64,000 nt of DNA from a virus. The notes under the pieces were generated by a model. The model was not told the DNA's origin. It saw nothing but the letters and a program-made list of their open reading frames with translations, and searched no databases. Made by a program: the position numbers and the translations under genes. Shown here piece by piece: positions 25,650 through 39,900 of this stretch (position 1 is its first letter; the number at the start of each line of letters is the position of its first letter). The DNA is taken from IMG/VR virus record IMGVR_UViG_3300020478_001251, positions 19,278 through 83,277 of that record; one strand, 5' to 3'.

Positions 25650-28600
25650 TTAAGGTGCTTTTCCTGCATTATGAACAGCAATAGCATTATCACCAAGTTT
25701 TACAAAATAAGTATTATTATCCTCAACATCTAACTTAACAAACAACGCTTCAGATTCAGTATAATTTATCGTTTTAATACTCACAAGTTCTTTATTTGAA
25801 TTAACTAATTTATCAGTATATTTATCTAACGACTTAGCCCTTACCCAACAATATTTAGGTGTAGCTTCTGTAATATTTCCATCATTATTTAATGATAAAT
25901 CTCTATACACTAAGAATGGATGTTCATATGTTGATTTTATACTATTATCATTTTCATCAATTATTTCATAATGGTCATAATAATAATCTTGTCCATTAAA
26001 TACTGCATCTGAATCTGTTATTGATGCACCCGCAATTGAACCTGTTGACCAAAAACCATAATCACCAAAATTATCACTATTTGGTAAACCATCAATATTC
26101 ATAGATTTTAATGAATCTGTTAATGTTACATCTTCAATATTTTTCCAAGTTCCATCATTCATCCATACTTTAGTTCCTAATGCAAAACAAGTTGTACCAG
26201 TACCACCTGATTCATCAAATACATTAACATTTACTTTCACTGCTTTCTTATTCAATCCAGCAGTTTCAGAGTTGTAAAATGCTTTAATAACATAATTCTC
26301 TTCAATAGTACCTTCAGCAGTAATTCCTGTCTCCATACCCAAAGCAACAAAAGCTTTTGAATTATCATCGGTCATATCACCACCAACCCAAAGTTTAATT
26401 GTATCTAATGCAGATACTTCATTTGAAATGGCACCTGAGAATCCACTATATGCTTCTGTAGTTGCAGTTTGATTTTGTAATTTAACTCTTAAAGTTGTTG
26501 TACCATCCGTACTAACTGCACCAGCCGAACCTGTTCTTCCAATATTCAAATGCATTTTCATACCAGAACCAGCAGTTCCTGGGAAATTATTATTACTTGT
26601 ATCATTAATGTGAAAATATACTTCGACATCATCTGTTCCAGAAAGTTCACCCGATTCCACACTCGTTCCACCTATCCACCAAATTTCATCACCTTGTCCT
26701 TGATATCCTGAAATGTTAACATCATATGGATATGTTAATGGTGTTCCAGGAACTCTCCATACCAACGCATCATTTGCACTGACAGTGAATGAATGATTAT
26801 TTGCAAGATTTCCACTTGTTGAACTTGGATAACCACCATATTTACAATAAATTGTCCAACTACCAGGTTCTAATGATACAGAACTAAATGTAAATGGTCC
26901 TGTTCCTGTGGTAGTTCCTAAGTTTTTCCAACTTGAACCATTATAAGCTCCAAAATAAAGTGTGGCATCATTATTGACTGTAATAGTTCCACTATTTACA
27001 GCTCCACCAAATTGATTTACACCATTTCTTGAATTCCTAACATTCGCTCCATTAGTATAACTACCATTTGTTACTGAAGTTACAGATTTTCCAGTTGAAT
27101 TTGCCGCTAATGCAGAATATCCACCATTATTCCATTCAAACCCAACTGCATCATTAATAGAACTATTTCTTGTCCAAGTAAACGCTACAGTCTTTGTTGT
27201 TGCTTTACCGGTTATTGTAACCGACCTATCATTATTTGCACCATATGTATAATCAGCTAAATCACCTATGGAACTAACCGAGGCACCCGTTGTAGTTTGT
27301 GAAGAAGCTAAACTTGATATTGCATCTGGTGGTATTGCCAGTTCATCGTAATATTCATCAATCCCACCATCTGCACCTATTTTCATCACATCATTATTAT
27401 ATGCACTCAAACCACTATTCCATTGATAGTTATGATAATATTGATTAGCACCATCTGTAATAGCAACTGACCCATCTGCCATAAGTTTATAAACTTCAGT
27501 TCCATCACCAACAGGGTCATTAAGGTCTCCATAAATTCTACAATCACTTCCAGCTGCACCACCTCCTGTTGTATCATTAAATGCACCTTCTGGTGTAGAA
27601 TAACCACCAGACCATTTTCCTGTAGAACTATTACAGGATTGATAAGTAGTCAATGTGTTTGGATGGTTTAAACTAACAGAAGTGGTAAATAAAACTGGTG
27701 AAACAGTCGGGTCATTAGTTGTATCATGATTTTGAAATGTAAAACGAACTTTAGCTGTTGTTGTTCCAGTTCCTACAGCGGCATCTACATATCCTAAATT
27801 TATAACCTCATCAACAATTTCACGCTCAGTTGTATGACTATCATCTATATTAGAAAGTGTAACTGATGTTGTATTACCAGTCGAAGTAGAATAACCGACT
27901 GTATTACTACCATCAGATAAATCTATCACTACATTCATGGCAGAAGCACCAAGTTGTCTAAATCCTTGATATGTAAAATCCTCGACCACTAATTGGTCTG
28001 ATTCTACACCAACTTTTAAACTTGTTTTGTTTAAACTCATCGCACTTATCGCAGGATAATGATACAATGCAATTCCAACTGCTGTTGCAGATGTTGTATC
28101 AGAATCAGAACCACCCTCACAAGTAATATCAAGTGTTACTGTCCCAGTTCCTGCAGTTCCTGTTGCCGTTAATAATGCCGTAGATGTAGATGCATCACTA
28201 ATTGACCAAACGGCAGTATTATCACTATAAGCATAAGTAACAACATTATCTGTTGCATTTGTTGGTGAATTAAAATGTAATGTTGTATCTGTACTATTAT
28301 TTAAAGTAGTTCTAAATATTGTGGCTGGTGCACTAATTACATTTTTACTATTAGTTGCATCTGGATAAAGTTGATATCGAGCTGATGCATTTGCAGTTCC
28401 AGATTCATCCGAAGTAGATGCACCACCATTATCATCAACATAAGAATTATCATTATATGGCACCATTCTATAATAATAATTTGTAGTGTTTGTAGAATGA
28501 CCATCAAGTGTAATAGAAGTACCTGTAGTTGTTTTACCACTAACATTTCCCCAAGTGACATCATCGGAAGACCTTTGTAGTTGGTAATATGCCGCATATG

Positions 28601-30902
28601 TACTTGCATTAAAACTTACAGATTTACCAGCAACATATCCACTTCCCTCGGCCGTAGTCCAAGCACCAGTAGTAGTTGGAGCTTTATCAATTATTGTAAT
28701 ATCTTGTAAAGCGGAAGTTCTTGTTTGTGGTAGATTATTTGGTGCCGAACCTTCAAAATCAAAAACCATAATATCATATAAACCACACTTAGCTGCAGAT
28801 AATGCAGGTGTGGTGATTGCATAGTTATTATCAGTATCCGTATTATCAGAAGTCATTGCCACAGTCGCAAGTTTTGTTGTATCACTATGGTCGTAAAAAT
28901 CTTCATCATCGACAGATGCAAATCCTAAACATATATCTCCCTTTGCTACATTCTTAGATTGCCAATCTATTCTAAGTGTATTTGATGCACCTCTTCTCAC
29001 AACACGACTACTTACCCATCCACCACCACCAACCGATGTTGATAGTGCTCCAAAAGATTGTGCCCCAAGTAATGTTACATTAATTGCGACTGTGGCTTGT
29101 GTTGATGTTGTACCATTTCCACTTGCTGTTACACCAAATGTTTTTGAACCAGCAGTTGTTCCTGAAAAATTTCCAGCCAAAGTATTATCCGTTTCACTTG
29201 AATCTGAAAATCCAGATGGTATTGTCCATGTAAATCCATTTGTTGAAATTGTATCACCCGCGGCAGTTGCAGTAAATGATAATGAAGTGGCACTAATTCC
29301 TGTTGGTGTAAGTCCAGTACTATATGTATTTGCAAACCCTACCGCCGATGTTAACGAACTATCTTCAACTAAACTTACAGTCGGTCTGACTGTTAATGTA
29401 TCTGTTTGGTTGTTTGTTTGTGAATAATTCGATGTTCCAGCAAAACTAATTGTATAAACTCCATTTGCAGAACCTGGTGTCATTGTGGCACTATTCGTTC
29501 CACTGCCAATATTTGGACTTGAAGTAATAGCAACACTTGCACCATTTCCAGCCGAAACTGATGCCACAAAAGCTTGAGTATTATTTATATCAATTGTTGT
29601 ATTTCCTGTAGTTGAATAAGTTAAAGTTGGTGCAACTGAAATACCAGAACCTGCAGTTAAATTTTGGTCTCCACCAGTAAGATAATACGCTTTTGGATAA
29701 TATGTAGTAAGACCTGTACCTGTAGCAGTTAATGATGTAGATGTATTACTCCAAGTAGATGCTGAATATAATGAATTAACGAGTCCTGCAGTATAATCTG
29801 TAAAGGTTGTATTAGAATTAGATGTTCCCCAACCAACTCTTAGAGCGACAGAACCACCACTATTATCAGCACCTTTAGAAACTGCATTCATTGTTACTGA
29901 ATCACCAGCATTAAATGTTCCATCACCAATTGCAGCAACATCATCCCACGACCTTGTATAAGGAACATCTACAATTGCCGTACTCGTTGTTGTATTTCTT
30001 GTATTTGGATTATTAACATCTCCACTATCTGGATATCCATAATGTGTAGTTGTAAATGTCATTTTACCTGGAGTATTTAAAACTTGTATTCCACCCTCTA
30101 CCAAATTTAAATGATATATATTACCACCATCTCCGTTCACATTAATAGCCCTTGAAACAGATGATGAAAATTGTGTACCCGTTGTTACGGCCGTGGCATA
30201 ACTTAATGTTCCATTACCTGATGGCCCAATATATTGGTCTGATTCTGAAACAAATGTTTGATATGTTGCTCCAGCACCCGCCGATTGAATATTAGTAGTT
30301 CCATGTCCAGATATAGAATCACGATATCTGAATTTAGTATCTGCAAAATTTGAATTATAACTCGAATCATCATCAGCAACTTTAAATTTTAGTGTTGCAC
30401 CATCTTGTGTTCCTGGAGTAATTCCTAAAGATACACCTACATATGCCGTTCCACTACCATCTGTATCATCTGCATCAGTATGAGCAGGTGAAACAGAAGA
30501 ACCCGCATCAGTAACAACTTCAAATTCAGCTGTATTTACTATACCTGAATTATCAATTGCTAACATCACAAGAGTTTCACCCTCTACCATTGTAGAGTTA
30601 GCATCATTGGCCGCATTACCATCTAATTGATTTGAACCAACACTACCTCGATATAATACAAAACTTTCAAATGTACCTGGATAATCCGCACTATAAAAAT
30701 GTGATATCCTATCTTCATCCGCACCTAATAATGTTCTTAAAGTTGATGAAGCTGTTGGTGAATTACTTAAAACGGCAGCATTTGCAAATGCATCTGAAAA
30801 ACTATCTAATGACATATCAGAACCAGAAGTTACTGATGATGTTTCGTTCTGGTTCTTATATAAATCCGAAAATTTTATCTCACCACTACTTGTTATTGCC
30901 AT
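25650..30902 (-). CDS. Large tail-fibre/adhesin-like protein with C-terminal Hint domain
   Basis: 1750 residues. The N-terminus MAITSSGEIKFSDLYKNQNE resembles phage tail proteins that start with a short attachment helix. The body is a long run of Gly/Ser/Thr-rich beta segments like Ig or cadherin-like repeats (for example SVTMNAVSKGADNSGGSVAL, YYRMVPYNDNSY). The last 180 residues form a Hint domain: TTCFALGTKVWMNDGTWKN (Cys near 1571), KSTYEHPFLVYRD (block B His), and the end NTYFVKLGDNAIAVHN followed by AGKAP. Only five residues follow the terminal Asn, so cleavage there would leave almost nothing. It overlaps the 3' end of the giant fibre gene by 17 nt. Confidence 0.75.
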   Translation of the reverse strand: MAITSSGEIKFSDLYKNQNETSSVTSGSDMSLDSFSDAFANAAVLSNSPTASSTLRTLLGADEDRISHFYSADYPGTFESFVLYRGSVGSNQLDGNAANDANSTMVEGETLVMLAIDNSGIVNTAEFEVVTDAGSSVSPAHTDADDTDGSGTAYVGVSLGITPGTQDGATLKFKVADDDSSYNSNFADTKFRYRDSISGHGTTNIQSAGAGATYQTFVSESDQYIGPSGNGTLSYATAVTTGTQFSSSVSRAINVNGDGGNIYHLNLVEGGIQVLNTPGKMTFTTTHYGYPDSGDVNNPNTRNTTTSTAIVDVPYTRSWDDVAAIGDGTFNAGDSVTMNAVSKGADNSGGSVALRVGWGTSNSNTTFTDYTAGLVNSLYSASTWSNTSTSLTATGTGLTTYYPKAYYLTGGDQNLTAGSGISVAPTLTYSTTGNTTIDINNTQAFVASVSAGNGASVAITSSPNIGSGTNSATMTPGSANGVYTISFAGTSNYSQTNNQTDTLTVRPTVSLVEDSSLTSAVGFANTYSTGLTPTGISATSLSFTATAAGDTISTNGFTWTIPSGFSDSSETDNTLAGNFSGTTAGSKTFGVTASGNGTTSTQATVAINVTLLGAQSFGALSTSVGGGGWVSSRVVRRGASNTLRIDWQSKNVAKGDICLGFASVDDEDFYDHSDTTKLATVAMTSDNTDTDNNYAITTPALSAAKCGLYDIMVFDFEGSAPNNLPQTRTSALQDITIIDKAPTTTGAWTTAEGSGYVAGKSVSFNASTYAAYYQLQRSSDDVTWGNVSGKTTTGTSITLDGHSTNTTNYYYRMVPYNDNSYVDDNGGASTSDESGTANASARYQLYPDATNSKNVISAPATIFRTTLNNSTDTTLHFNSPTNATDNVVTYAYSDNTAVWSISDASTSTALLTATGTAGTGTVTLDITCEGGSDSDTTSATAVGIALYHYPAISAMSLNKTSLKVGVESDQLVVEDFTYQGFRQLGASAMNVVIDLSDGSNTVGYSTSTGNTTSVTLSNIDDSHTTEREIVDEVINLGYVDAAVGTGTTTAKVRFTFQNHDTTNDPTVSPVLFTTSVSLNHPNTLTTYQSCNSSTGKWSGGYSTPEGAFNDTTGGGAAGSDCRIYGDLNDPVGDGTEVYKLMADGSVAITDGANQYYHNYQWNSGLSAYNNDVMKIGADGGIDEYYDELAIPPDAISSLASSQTTTGASVSSIGDLADYTYGANNDRSVTITGKATTKTVAFTWTRNSSINDAVGFEWNNGGYSALAANSTGKSVTSVTNGSYTNGANVRNSRNGVNQFGGAVNSGTITVNNDATLYFGAYNGSSWKNLGTTTGTGPFTFSSVSLEPGSWTIYCKYGGYPSSTSGNLANNHSFTVSANDALVWRVPGTPLTYPYDVNISGYQGQGDEIWWIGGTSVESGELSGTDDVEVYFHINDTSNNNFPGTAGSGMKMHLNIGRTGSAGAVSTDGTTTLRVKLQNQTATTEAYSGFSGAISNEVSALDTIKLWVGGDMTDDNSKAFVALGMETGITAEGTIEENYVIKAFYNSETAGLNKKAVKVNVNVFDESGGTGTTCFALGTKVWMNDGTWKNIEDVTLTDSLKSMNIDGLPNSDNFGDYGFWSTGSIAGASITDSDAVFNGQDYYYDHYEIIDENDNSIKSTYEHPFLVYRDLSLNNDGNITEATPKYCWVRAKSLDKYTDKLVNSNKELVSIKTINYTESEALFVKLDVEDNNTYFVKLGDNAIAVHNAGKAP

Positions 30903-33900
30903 CTAACTTCTCCACTTTAGATTGCAATTCCTTAATTTGAATTTGTTGTTCTTTAATGGCCTCTACTAATAGTGGTACAACCTTTTCATAATAAACTCTT
31001 TTACCAGTTAATTCCTCATCATCATCATTAAGTAGATATCCCTCTTTGACCAACACTTCCAATCCATCAACTTTTTCTACCTCTTGTGCAATAAACCCAA
31101 CATCATGACCTCTTTCATTAAAATCGTCTTTCCAATCAAACTCAACACCTCTTAATTTTTGAACTTTAAGTAATGCATTTTCTATAGGTCTAACATTTTC
31201 TTTAAATTTTATATCTGATATTGTCGATGAATATCCAATAATATCACCATCTGCATGAAAATCTCCAGAATCTGTCATTGCAAAATCAACTGCTCCAGCA
31301 GTATAGAATCTCATACCACCAGCTCCAGTTCCTATAGATTGAATTGAATCATTACCAGTACCATAATTACCAGTATGGTCTAACATTACCGCACCAAAAT
31401 TTCCAGTATAAGCTTTGACTTTTCCAGTACCAGAGTAATCCAATGTTATATCACTACCAATGACCGTTTTCTTACTCATCGAACCAAGTTCTGATATTGA
31501 AATAGAACCAGTTGTATGAACTGCTCCCATAATATCAACCGTCTTATCTTCATCAGGAGTCATACGGAAATATTTATTATCCGAATTTTCCAAAGTAGCA
31601 TTTGTTAAGAATACTGCCTGTATTCCTTTTGGTGTAACCTCTACTTTTTTATTACTTGGTGAATGAGCCATTGTTTCGATTTTAGAATATTGCTCTGTAA
31701 CAGATAAACCTGCAGAAGCATTTTTTCCAGTACTTGAATGTTGATATTCTTCTCTCAAATTATTATTAGTAAATACAATATCATAAATTACCCAAGTATA
31801 ATCATCTAAATCATTTGCGACAGTATGGTTATAACTTCTTGTAATAGTTCTTTTAAATGTATTAGCATAATACGGGCCTCCACCACTACCTGTAAAATCA
31901 TCAGGTATAAAATCTGTAAAGAAATTACCACTATGTGATTCAATCGAATCTGAAATAACTGCCCAAGCACCACCACTTACTGATTTATATAAAGCAGTTT
32001 TACAAGTATAACTAACATCACCCAAACTCATCCAGTTTGTAGTAGTGGTATCTAATACATTCATAGATTTTATTTGACACCATAATGCCCAACCAGCCTC
32101 ACTCTTATAAACTGCATCTGTTAAATCTGCAGAGTATGTTCCAAAATTTGTTGTAGATGGTGAATTTCCAACCGAACTTTCAACATTGGCATAAACACTA
32201 CTTTCTCCAGTATGTCCTGTAAATCCACCTGCAATCCAAGATTTACTACTTGAATCACCATTATCTAAATCTGGAGTTTGTGTTTGTGTTTGTGTTCCAG
32301 TCCATCCTTGTGTAACACTATTATATGCCAAACCACCAGCCTTCAATATAGAAGCTGCCGCTGTGAATGATGGAACAATTTCAGCTATATAGTTTCCATC
32401 CTTTAATGTGATATTTGGACTTGCACCACCATCAATTACAATTGAACTATCTGCATCTCTTATTTTACTACCATCAATATTCCAACCTGAACCTGTACTT
32501 TGACCAAAGAAACCTGAAGTTGCTGATATATCTCCTGCAAAAACCGCATCTTCAGCCGTCATAATACCACCATCTCGTAGTGAGAATTTTGGTGTAGCTA
32601 TACCAAGTTGGAAATTATCACCTGTACTACCAATATTTTTCTTCTGCATAAATCTTACATATTCCGAACCACTTCTCATAGAAAATTCACCACTACCACT
32701 AATGAATACTCCCTCAATATCTGCCATTGAAGTTCTATTACCACCTGGACCTACTGATATATAACCACTATCAGCAGATGATGCTGTAAATGTTGCTGTA
32801 TTTATAGCTAAATTATCTGTTACGATATTAATACTTGATGGTGTTCCAGAAATATAATTAGTACTTCCACCCCATTTAAACGCCGAAGTAGAATCTATAT
32901 AAGCATAATTGTTTGAATCAACATATAATCCATCATTATTACCACTAACATTAATACCAAATTTACTACTACCTGCAGTGACTGTTCCATCTGGAATTGT
33001 TAATCCATCTGAATTCATACGAACTCGGACAGTAGTACCATCCATCAATCTCATACCTAAAGCATCTATCTGAATATGTTCCGTTGCAGTTGGACCAAAT
33101 GAAGATGTTGTAGCAGTAATACTTACGGCTGTGTTACTTGCATCACCAGCATGAATTGCAAAACCAGTACTTGATTGATTTGTAAAAAATGTATTAGTAT
33201 TACCATAAGATTTAACACCACTTGAACTAATAACGACTGTATTTGTATCATCACTATCAGCACCACCTAATGTTAAAACACCATTCTTTTGTTCACTTAT
33301 TATAGTTCCATCTTCATCATAATATCGAGTTGAAGTAGAATCAATAATAATTCTATCCCTTGTATTATCATTAAAAGATACAGTCCCACCATAAATTGTA
33401 GAATTTGCACCAAAGGTTGATAAAACTGAACTTGCGTTTTTTATATCAATTGAATCGGTATCAATGTGGACATGTTGACCAGAAGTTGGACCAAGTGTAA
33501 TTAAATTATCTGCAAATGAAGCTGAAATTTGTGTTCCTCTTCTAAGTTGAATACCAGCATCAGAATCAACATACACATTACGATTTGTAGATGTAGTTTG
33601 TCCAATCGTCATATCAGTACCATAACTTGCTAATGTTGCATTACCAGCGGCATTCTTCAAATCCATACCAGCAGAAGATAATACAACTTGTGTTTGCATT
33701 GATTGTGAAAATTGATTTAAATATGAACCACTAATACTACCACTAATATCTGCATCCGTTGGTATTCCTGTTCCACCAGTTATATTAATTGTTCCCTCAA
33801 CTTCTAATGTACTTCCATTCCATTTAATATGGTCACCACTTGAATTACCTAATAGGAATTTACCACTACCATCTACAAAGAAACCATTACCAGCAGTATA

Positions 33901-36900
33901 ATCAGTAGGTGGTGTACTACCAAGTGCAATACTACCACTTCCACCTGCGGCTGAATCTATATCAAGATTACTTGTATCAAGTTTAAACACACCTGTTTTA
34001 ATATCTAAATCACTACCATCAAAATGTAAATAAGAATCACCACTTGTTGCAGTTCCAACTCTGAACTTACCAGTACCATCCATATACACACCTGTATTAG
34101 CAGTTTCGGTAATATCTTTTGCAGATGAACCTAATTTAATAGCACCACTACTTAGTGAACTACTAACGATTATTGTTCCTGCATCTAATCCAAAGTTTTG
34201 TGATTTTAAATCAAAACCACTTGATGTATTCCTTATATAATTACCTATTCCTGCTTGAAGATTAAAGTATCCACTACCACTTATGATAATTCCATTTGAA
34301 GAAAAATTCGTTGGTGGTGATGCACCCATAGAAAGTCTTGTTGCACTACCTGATGCAACTATATCCATCGTTGTGGTATCAATATTTAAGTTACTTGTTT
34401 TTACTTGTAATTCTTCGGATGTTGGATTATATCTTACAAATGAATTACCACTTGTTGCAGTTCCAACTCTAAAGTTTCCACCACCATCAAGATAAGCACC
34501 CTCACCAGCCGTTACAGAAGTTGCACTTCCAAGTTTTAAGAAGTTAGATGTGCCAGTTCCACTCGTTCCACTAATATCAAAACCTTCTGTTACAACTCTA
34601 AATGATACTGTCCTTAAATCAAAATCTGTTCCATCAAATACTAAGGAAGAAGAAGCATGATTATAAACTTTTAATTTTGAAGTTCCACTATCACTACCAA
34701 TTATAATTCCACCTTCTGTTCCCGTAAATGTTTGTGAACCAATTTGTAAATAATTATCACTTGTAGTACTTGATAGTAACATCTTAGCACTTCCTTTTGG
34801 TCCGAAATGTATCTTTGATGGGCTTCCACCTGTAAATGTTACTCCTGCATTTGAATTAGTATCATAACCCAAACTCATTGATGGGACTGTAGATTCTATT
34901 TCAAAATCAGTTGCATCTACAGATATAGTTCCTGTTGTAATATCAACATTGGATGCCGTTACTTCAATATCATCACTTGCTATTTGTAAATTACCACTTG
35001 TACTATCAAATTTTATATATTGTGTAGAAGTTCCAATGTTCATTTGTTGAACTGAATTACTATTTGCAATCCAAATACCAGTAGTAGTATCTGCAAAAGA
35101 TGTTTTACCACTTGATAATGAACCAAAAGTTTGTGAACCACTCAAAATCAGAGCTTTACTTACATTTCTACCAACTCTTAAATAAGCACTATCATCAGAT
35201 GCTTGCATTAAAATATCATTATTTTTTAATGACATCGAGGCTTGTGTAGATGATATTCTTAAATCTGTATATCCATTTAATGCTGTTCCAGCCTTTAACT
35301 CAAAAGTTTTTGGTTGAATTGCAATATTTCCACTTGAATCATTTGATAAATAATAATTTGAACTACCAACTTTAAATGCGGCATTAGTGTACCAATAATT
35401 GTTGTTATTTATATAGATACCATCATTACTTCCATTTACATCAATACCCATTTTTATCTGTTCAGAATCGGAAGTATTGATATGAACGATACCAGTAAAC
35501 GAACCTGTCGTTGCGGTTATGGCTCCTGTTAAAAATATATTTTCTGTAAATAAACCAAATCCAGGATTTGTGTTTCCATAAAGTAATCCACTACTTAATC
35601 CACTTAAATCACCAAGTCTTGCTTTTAAATTTACATCATAAATTGCAGAACCAGTTCTTTCAACAATATCCATATAAGGTGTTGTTTCATCATTTGGATT
35701 AGCATTTAATCTAATGTAACCAGTATTAATCTTACCAGTCGAAACTATTACTTGTGAACCACTATAAGCTTGTGCAGTTCCTGGAGTTTCTCCTAATGAA
35801 CCACTATCACCACTTATTCCACTTCCATAAGAACGAGTTACAAATAACTGACCTGAAAAGTTTGTTTCACTATCAGGATAATCTCTCGAAGCACTTTGAA
35901 CTAAAACATACTCTGTTCCAAATCCTGTTGTACTTACTTTCTTTAAAGATAAAACTTCATTAGCAGTAAATCCTGTAACATTAACAACTGACATTGTATT
36001 TTGTGTTGAAGCATGAACTCCACTTGGATTAAATGCACTTGATGTTAAGACAGTCGAATTGGCAACATATAATTGTCCACCAACGGCATTTACACTTTCT
36101 TTTTCAAATACGGCAGTTGCCAATGTTCCACGAATTTTAGCATTTTCTACTTCTAAGAAACCACCTTGTGCGGCAGTTAATCTAAATCCACTACCAGCAA
36201 CATTACTTGCAAATCCACTTGATTCAATAGTACCATCTTTTCTAATAACCATAGCACCACCAGTTAAAGTTTCATTTGCAATAGTCCAACCTGCTATCTC
36301 GTTACCTTCACCACCAAGTTTTAATAATGTATCACTTGAACCCGTTCCTGCACCATCGTAAACTTTTAATCCATATAAATCTGAAGCACTATCTGATATT
36401 TCTCCAAATCTAATAACTTCATCACCCTCTCCATCATATACTTGTATTCTACTTGTGGATGAATCAATATCTAATCTATCAGTATCTAATCTAAAATTAG
36501 GTGTTTTAATATCAATACCACTATTTTGTGCTCTGAAGTAATTATTATTACCACTACCAACTGTCATATCAAATTTGGCTTCTCCATTATCCATACCCAT
36601 AATGAAACCAGCCGTTGTAGTTTGAGCAAAATCTGTTTTACTACCAAATTTTATAAATCTATCATTACCAGCACTTTGAATTACTATTGGATTACTTCCA
36701 CCTGGACCTATACTCATACTCGTATGTGCTGATGAAATTTCAATACCTGTAGTTTGAACTTCTAAAGTAGAAGTTTTAATATCTACACCAGTATCAAATA
36801 GGAAATGTCCAGCACTACCACTAAACGAAACTCGTGGTCTTGATTGTGCATTTACATATCCAAGAAATACTCCAGGATTTGAATATGCTTTTGTAGATTG

Positions 36901-39900
36901 TCCAATACTCAAATATGGACTTGCCCCATTACCATTTGCATACCATTGTTCATTTGTTCCTAAAGACATTGAAGCATCAGTAGATGATAATTTAAATCCT
37001 GCGGCAGTAATGTTTAAATCTGTTACTTGTATATCAACATCAGAACCAGTTATACTAAAATTACCACTATTAAATGAAACATTACCATCATCATCACCAA
37101 ATTTAAAATTACCAGCTCCATCCATATAAATACCACTACCTGTGGTCATACTGATAAATGATGCATCTGTTCCTATTGCAACTTTTGGTGTTCCACTTCC
37201 TTGTAATATAATTCTACCTTGTGGATAACTTACACTATGTCCTAAACTCATAGAAGATTCGGTAGTAGATACCTCAAATGTTGAAGCATCTATTTCAAGT
37301 TTTTGTGATTGTATATCTAAATTTCCACCATCAAATTTTATAAAATCTGTTGAGTTACCTACATGAAATTCAGGGTCTGTATTATTATTTGCTAACCAAA
37401 ATCCTGCGGTTGTTGATGTTGCAGATGTTTTACCTGTTGCAATATATCCTTGTGTTGATGAACCAACTATCTCTACTTGTTTACTTGTAGTTGCACCAAC
37501 TTTAATTTTACTATTATCACCATCGAGTATAATATTACCCTCACCCAATGACATACTTGCATTTGTAGAACTTATTTCTACATTACTTGCATCTAATTCT
37601 AATGAACCAACTTGGACTGTAAAGTTACTACCATCAAATTGGATTCTATCTCCACTTCCACTACCAATTAATAATTTACCAGTACCATCTACATAAAATC
37701 CATTTCCACTATTATAAGCAGTTGGTGGTGTTCCACCAAGTGCAATTTTACCCTCATTCGTTCCACTATCCATAATAAGTGAAGTTGCATCTAAATCAAA
37801 GTTTTGTGCCTTAATATCAATACTACCACCAGCAGAAACTTTAAGATAATCATTATTACTAACATTACCTTTTATTAAAACATTACCACTTGAATCTGCA
37901 AAGAAACCACTATTGGTTGTTGCGACTGTAGTAGCATCGGATAATCCACCAACTTCTATTGAACCTGCAGAATTTAATGTTACTACTCCACCAGTTAATG
38001 TAGTATCAGTTAAAGTCCATCCACCAATCTTACCACCAGTAAATAATACTTGTGAACCTGTTATTTCTCCTGAACCACTAAGAATTAAACTATTATCAGT
38101 AGAATGAATAGCAACTGGAGTAATACTGAAACCTGATATCTTTTGTTCACTTTTACCAATATACATAATATTGGAATAATTGTTATCTGAATCCTTTTTT
38201 ATTACTTGTAAACCATAATCATCATTGTGGTGTAAAGTGGTAGTATTACTTAATCCACCAACTCTAACTATCTTTACATGACCATCGGTTGTATCATCAT
38301 CATCTCTGTATATATGTAAACCTTGTTGAATATTTTGAGCTTGATTATCAGCCTCAACTGATAAGTAAATTCTGGATGTAGCAGTTGTAGAATGACCACC
38401 AAGTGCCTTAGAAATATATTGTGGATTCATTTCCCATCCAGCAATAGAACCTGAAACAAACTTTGCATGTCCTTGTGCAGTTATAGATGATGAGGCATTT
38501 GCCACTGTCGCTGGTGAACCACCAATTGTTGCAGGTGTTAATATAGAGTTAGCAGCAACTGTCCCAAGTATTGTAACTCCATCTGTAATTGTTCCACCCT
38601 CTAATAAGAAACTACTACCTGTTACATCTCCATTTTGTTTTACATTAAACTTCGATGTACTGATAAACATATATTTATCTTGATTAATTCCACCTGCAGT
38701 TGGCGAACCAGAAATAAAAATATTGTTACTTGAAAAGGCATGGTCATCAGAAGTAAATCCACCAATCAAACCAGCACTTGCAGTTATAGTACCCTGGAAT
38801 GTAGCCCCACTTGCAAATAAAATACCATCCTTATCAACACCAAAATTTGGCCCCATCTTAATATAATAACCAGAACGATAATTATTTACTTTATCTACAC
38901 TTTCGGATGGTTGAAAATCTATATAATATTCATCTCTTAATTGTTCAAAAGCTGCTCCTGTATCAGAACCTGGACCAGCATCTGTTTTATATATTTGAGA
39001 ACGAGTAGCATTCATCGTGATATTACTACCACTAATTTGTCCATCTACAATTTGAAAATCACCAATATTACCAGCAGTTGCTGTAATAGTACCTGACATA
39101 ATAACATCACCATCAGGTTGTATTTCAAAATTACTCGAACTTATATGTAAGTTTCCATTTGAACCACTAACAAAAGTAGATGTTGATTGTCCTAAAAAGA
39201 ACTCATCAGTAACAACTTGAAATGTACTTGGATTTGTTCTAAACTTTAAATATCTATCTGTTGAACTATGTGCATCTACAATTTCTAAACCAACACCATT
39301 GTAAGTTTCTGCTGAACCTATTTGGTCTGTAACAGAACCACTAAACATCATAAATCCACCACTACTACTTGCTATAGTTTTATCAAACCCATCATATCCT
39401 ATTGAACGAATAAATGCAGAACCACCATGCATTTCAATACCACTACCCTCAACATTTCCAAGATACATTGAACCACTTAATAAGTTTCCATCTCCATCTA
39501 TATTAAATGATGCCCCAAGAAAATCAGCATCTTCTGCGATTGCAACAGTCTCCGCGATATTATTATTTACATCATAAAATTCAACTAAGAAATCATACTT
39601 ATCTGGTTTCTTAGGCATTGGATGTGGCATTGGAACAATTGCCCTAAAGAAATCTGGATTAAAATTTGTTTCACTATAAGGCCCAACTTCTACATCAGAA
39701 ATTATTGCTCTACCAGAATTAATTTCAAACTTTAATTTTAATTTAGGGTCTACTGTCGCACCACTCGGTGTTATAAATGTATTGAATACTGAAGGTATTG
39801 AACCTTGTTCTTCTGTTGCATCTTGAACTCTTCCTAATGGATACCATTTATCAGTAGCAAGTGATGTTCCATCGATTGCAGATTGGTGAACATATACTTG

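Noticed and set aside
29092-29427. Long open frame on the plus strand inside the 1750-residue gene.
   Set aside because: It is the shadow of a repetitive, Gly/Ser/Thr-rich coding region; no ribosome site and no recognisable product.
33700-38100. Possible CRISPR array because of recurring short runs.
   Set aside because: The repeats are protein-level units of about 70-100 residues in a fibre gene, not short identical direct repeats with spacers.
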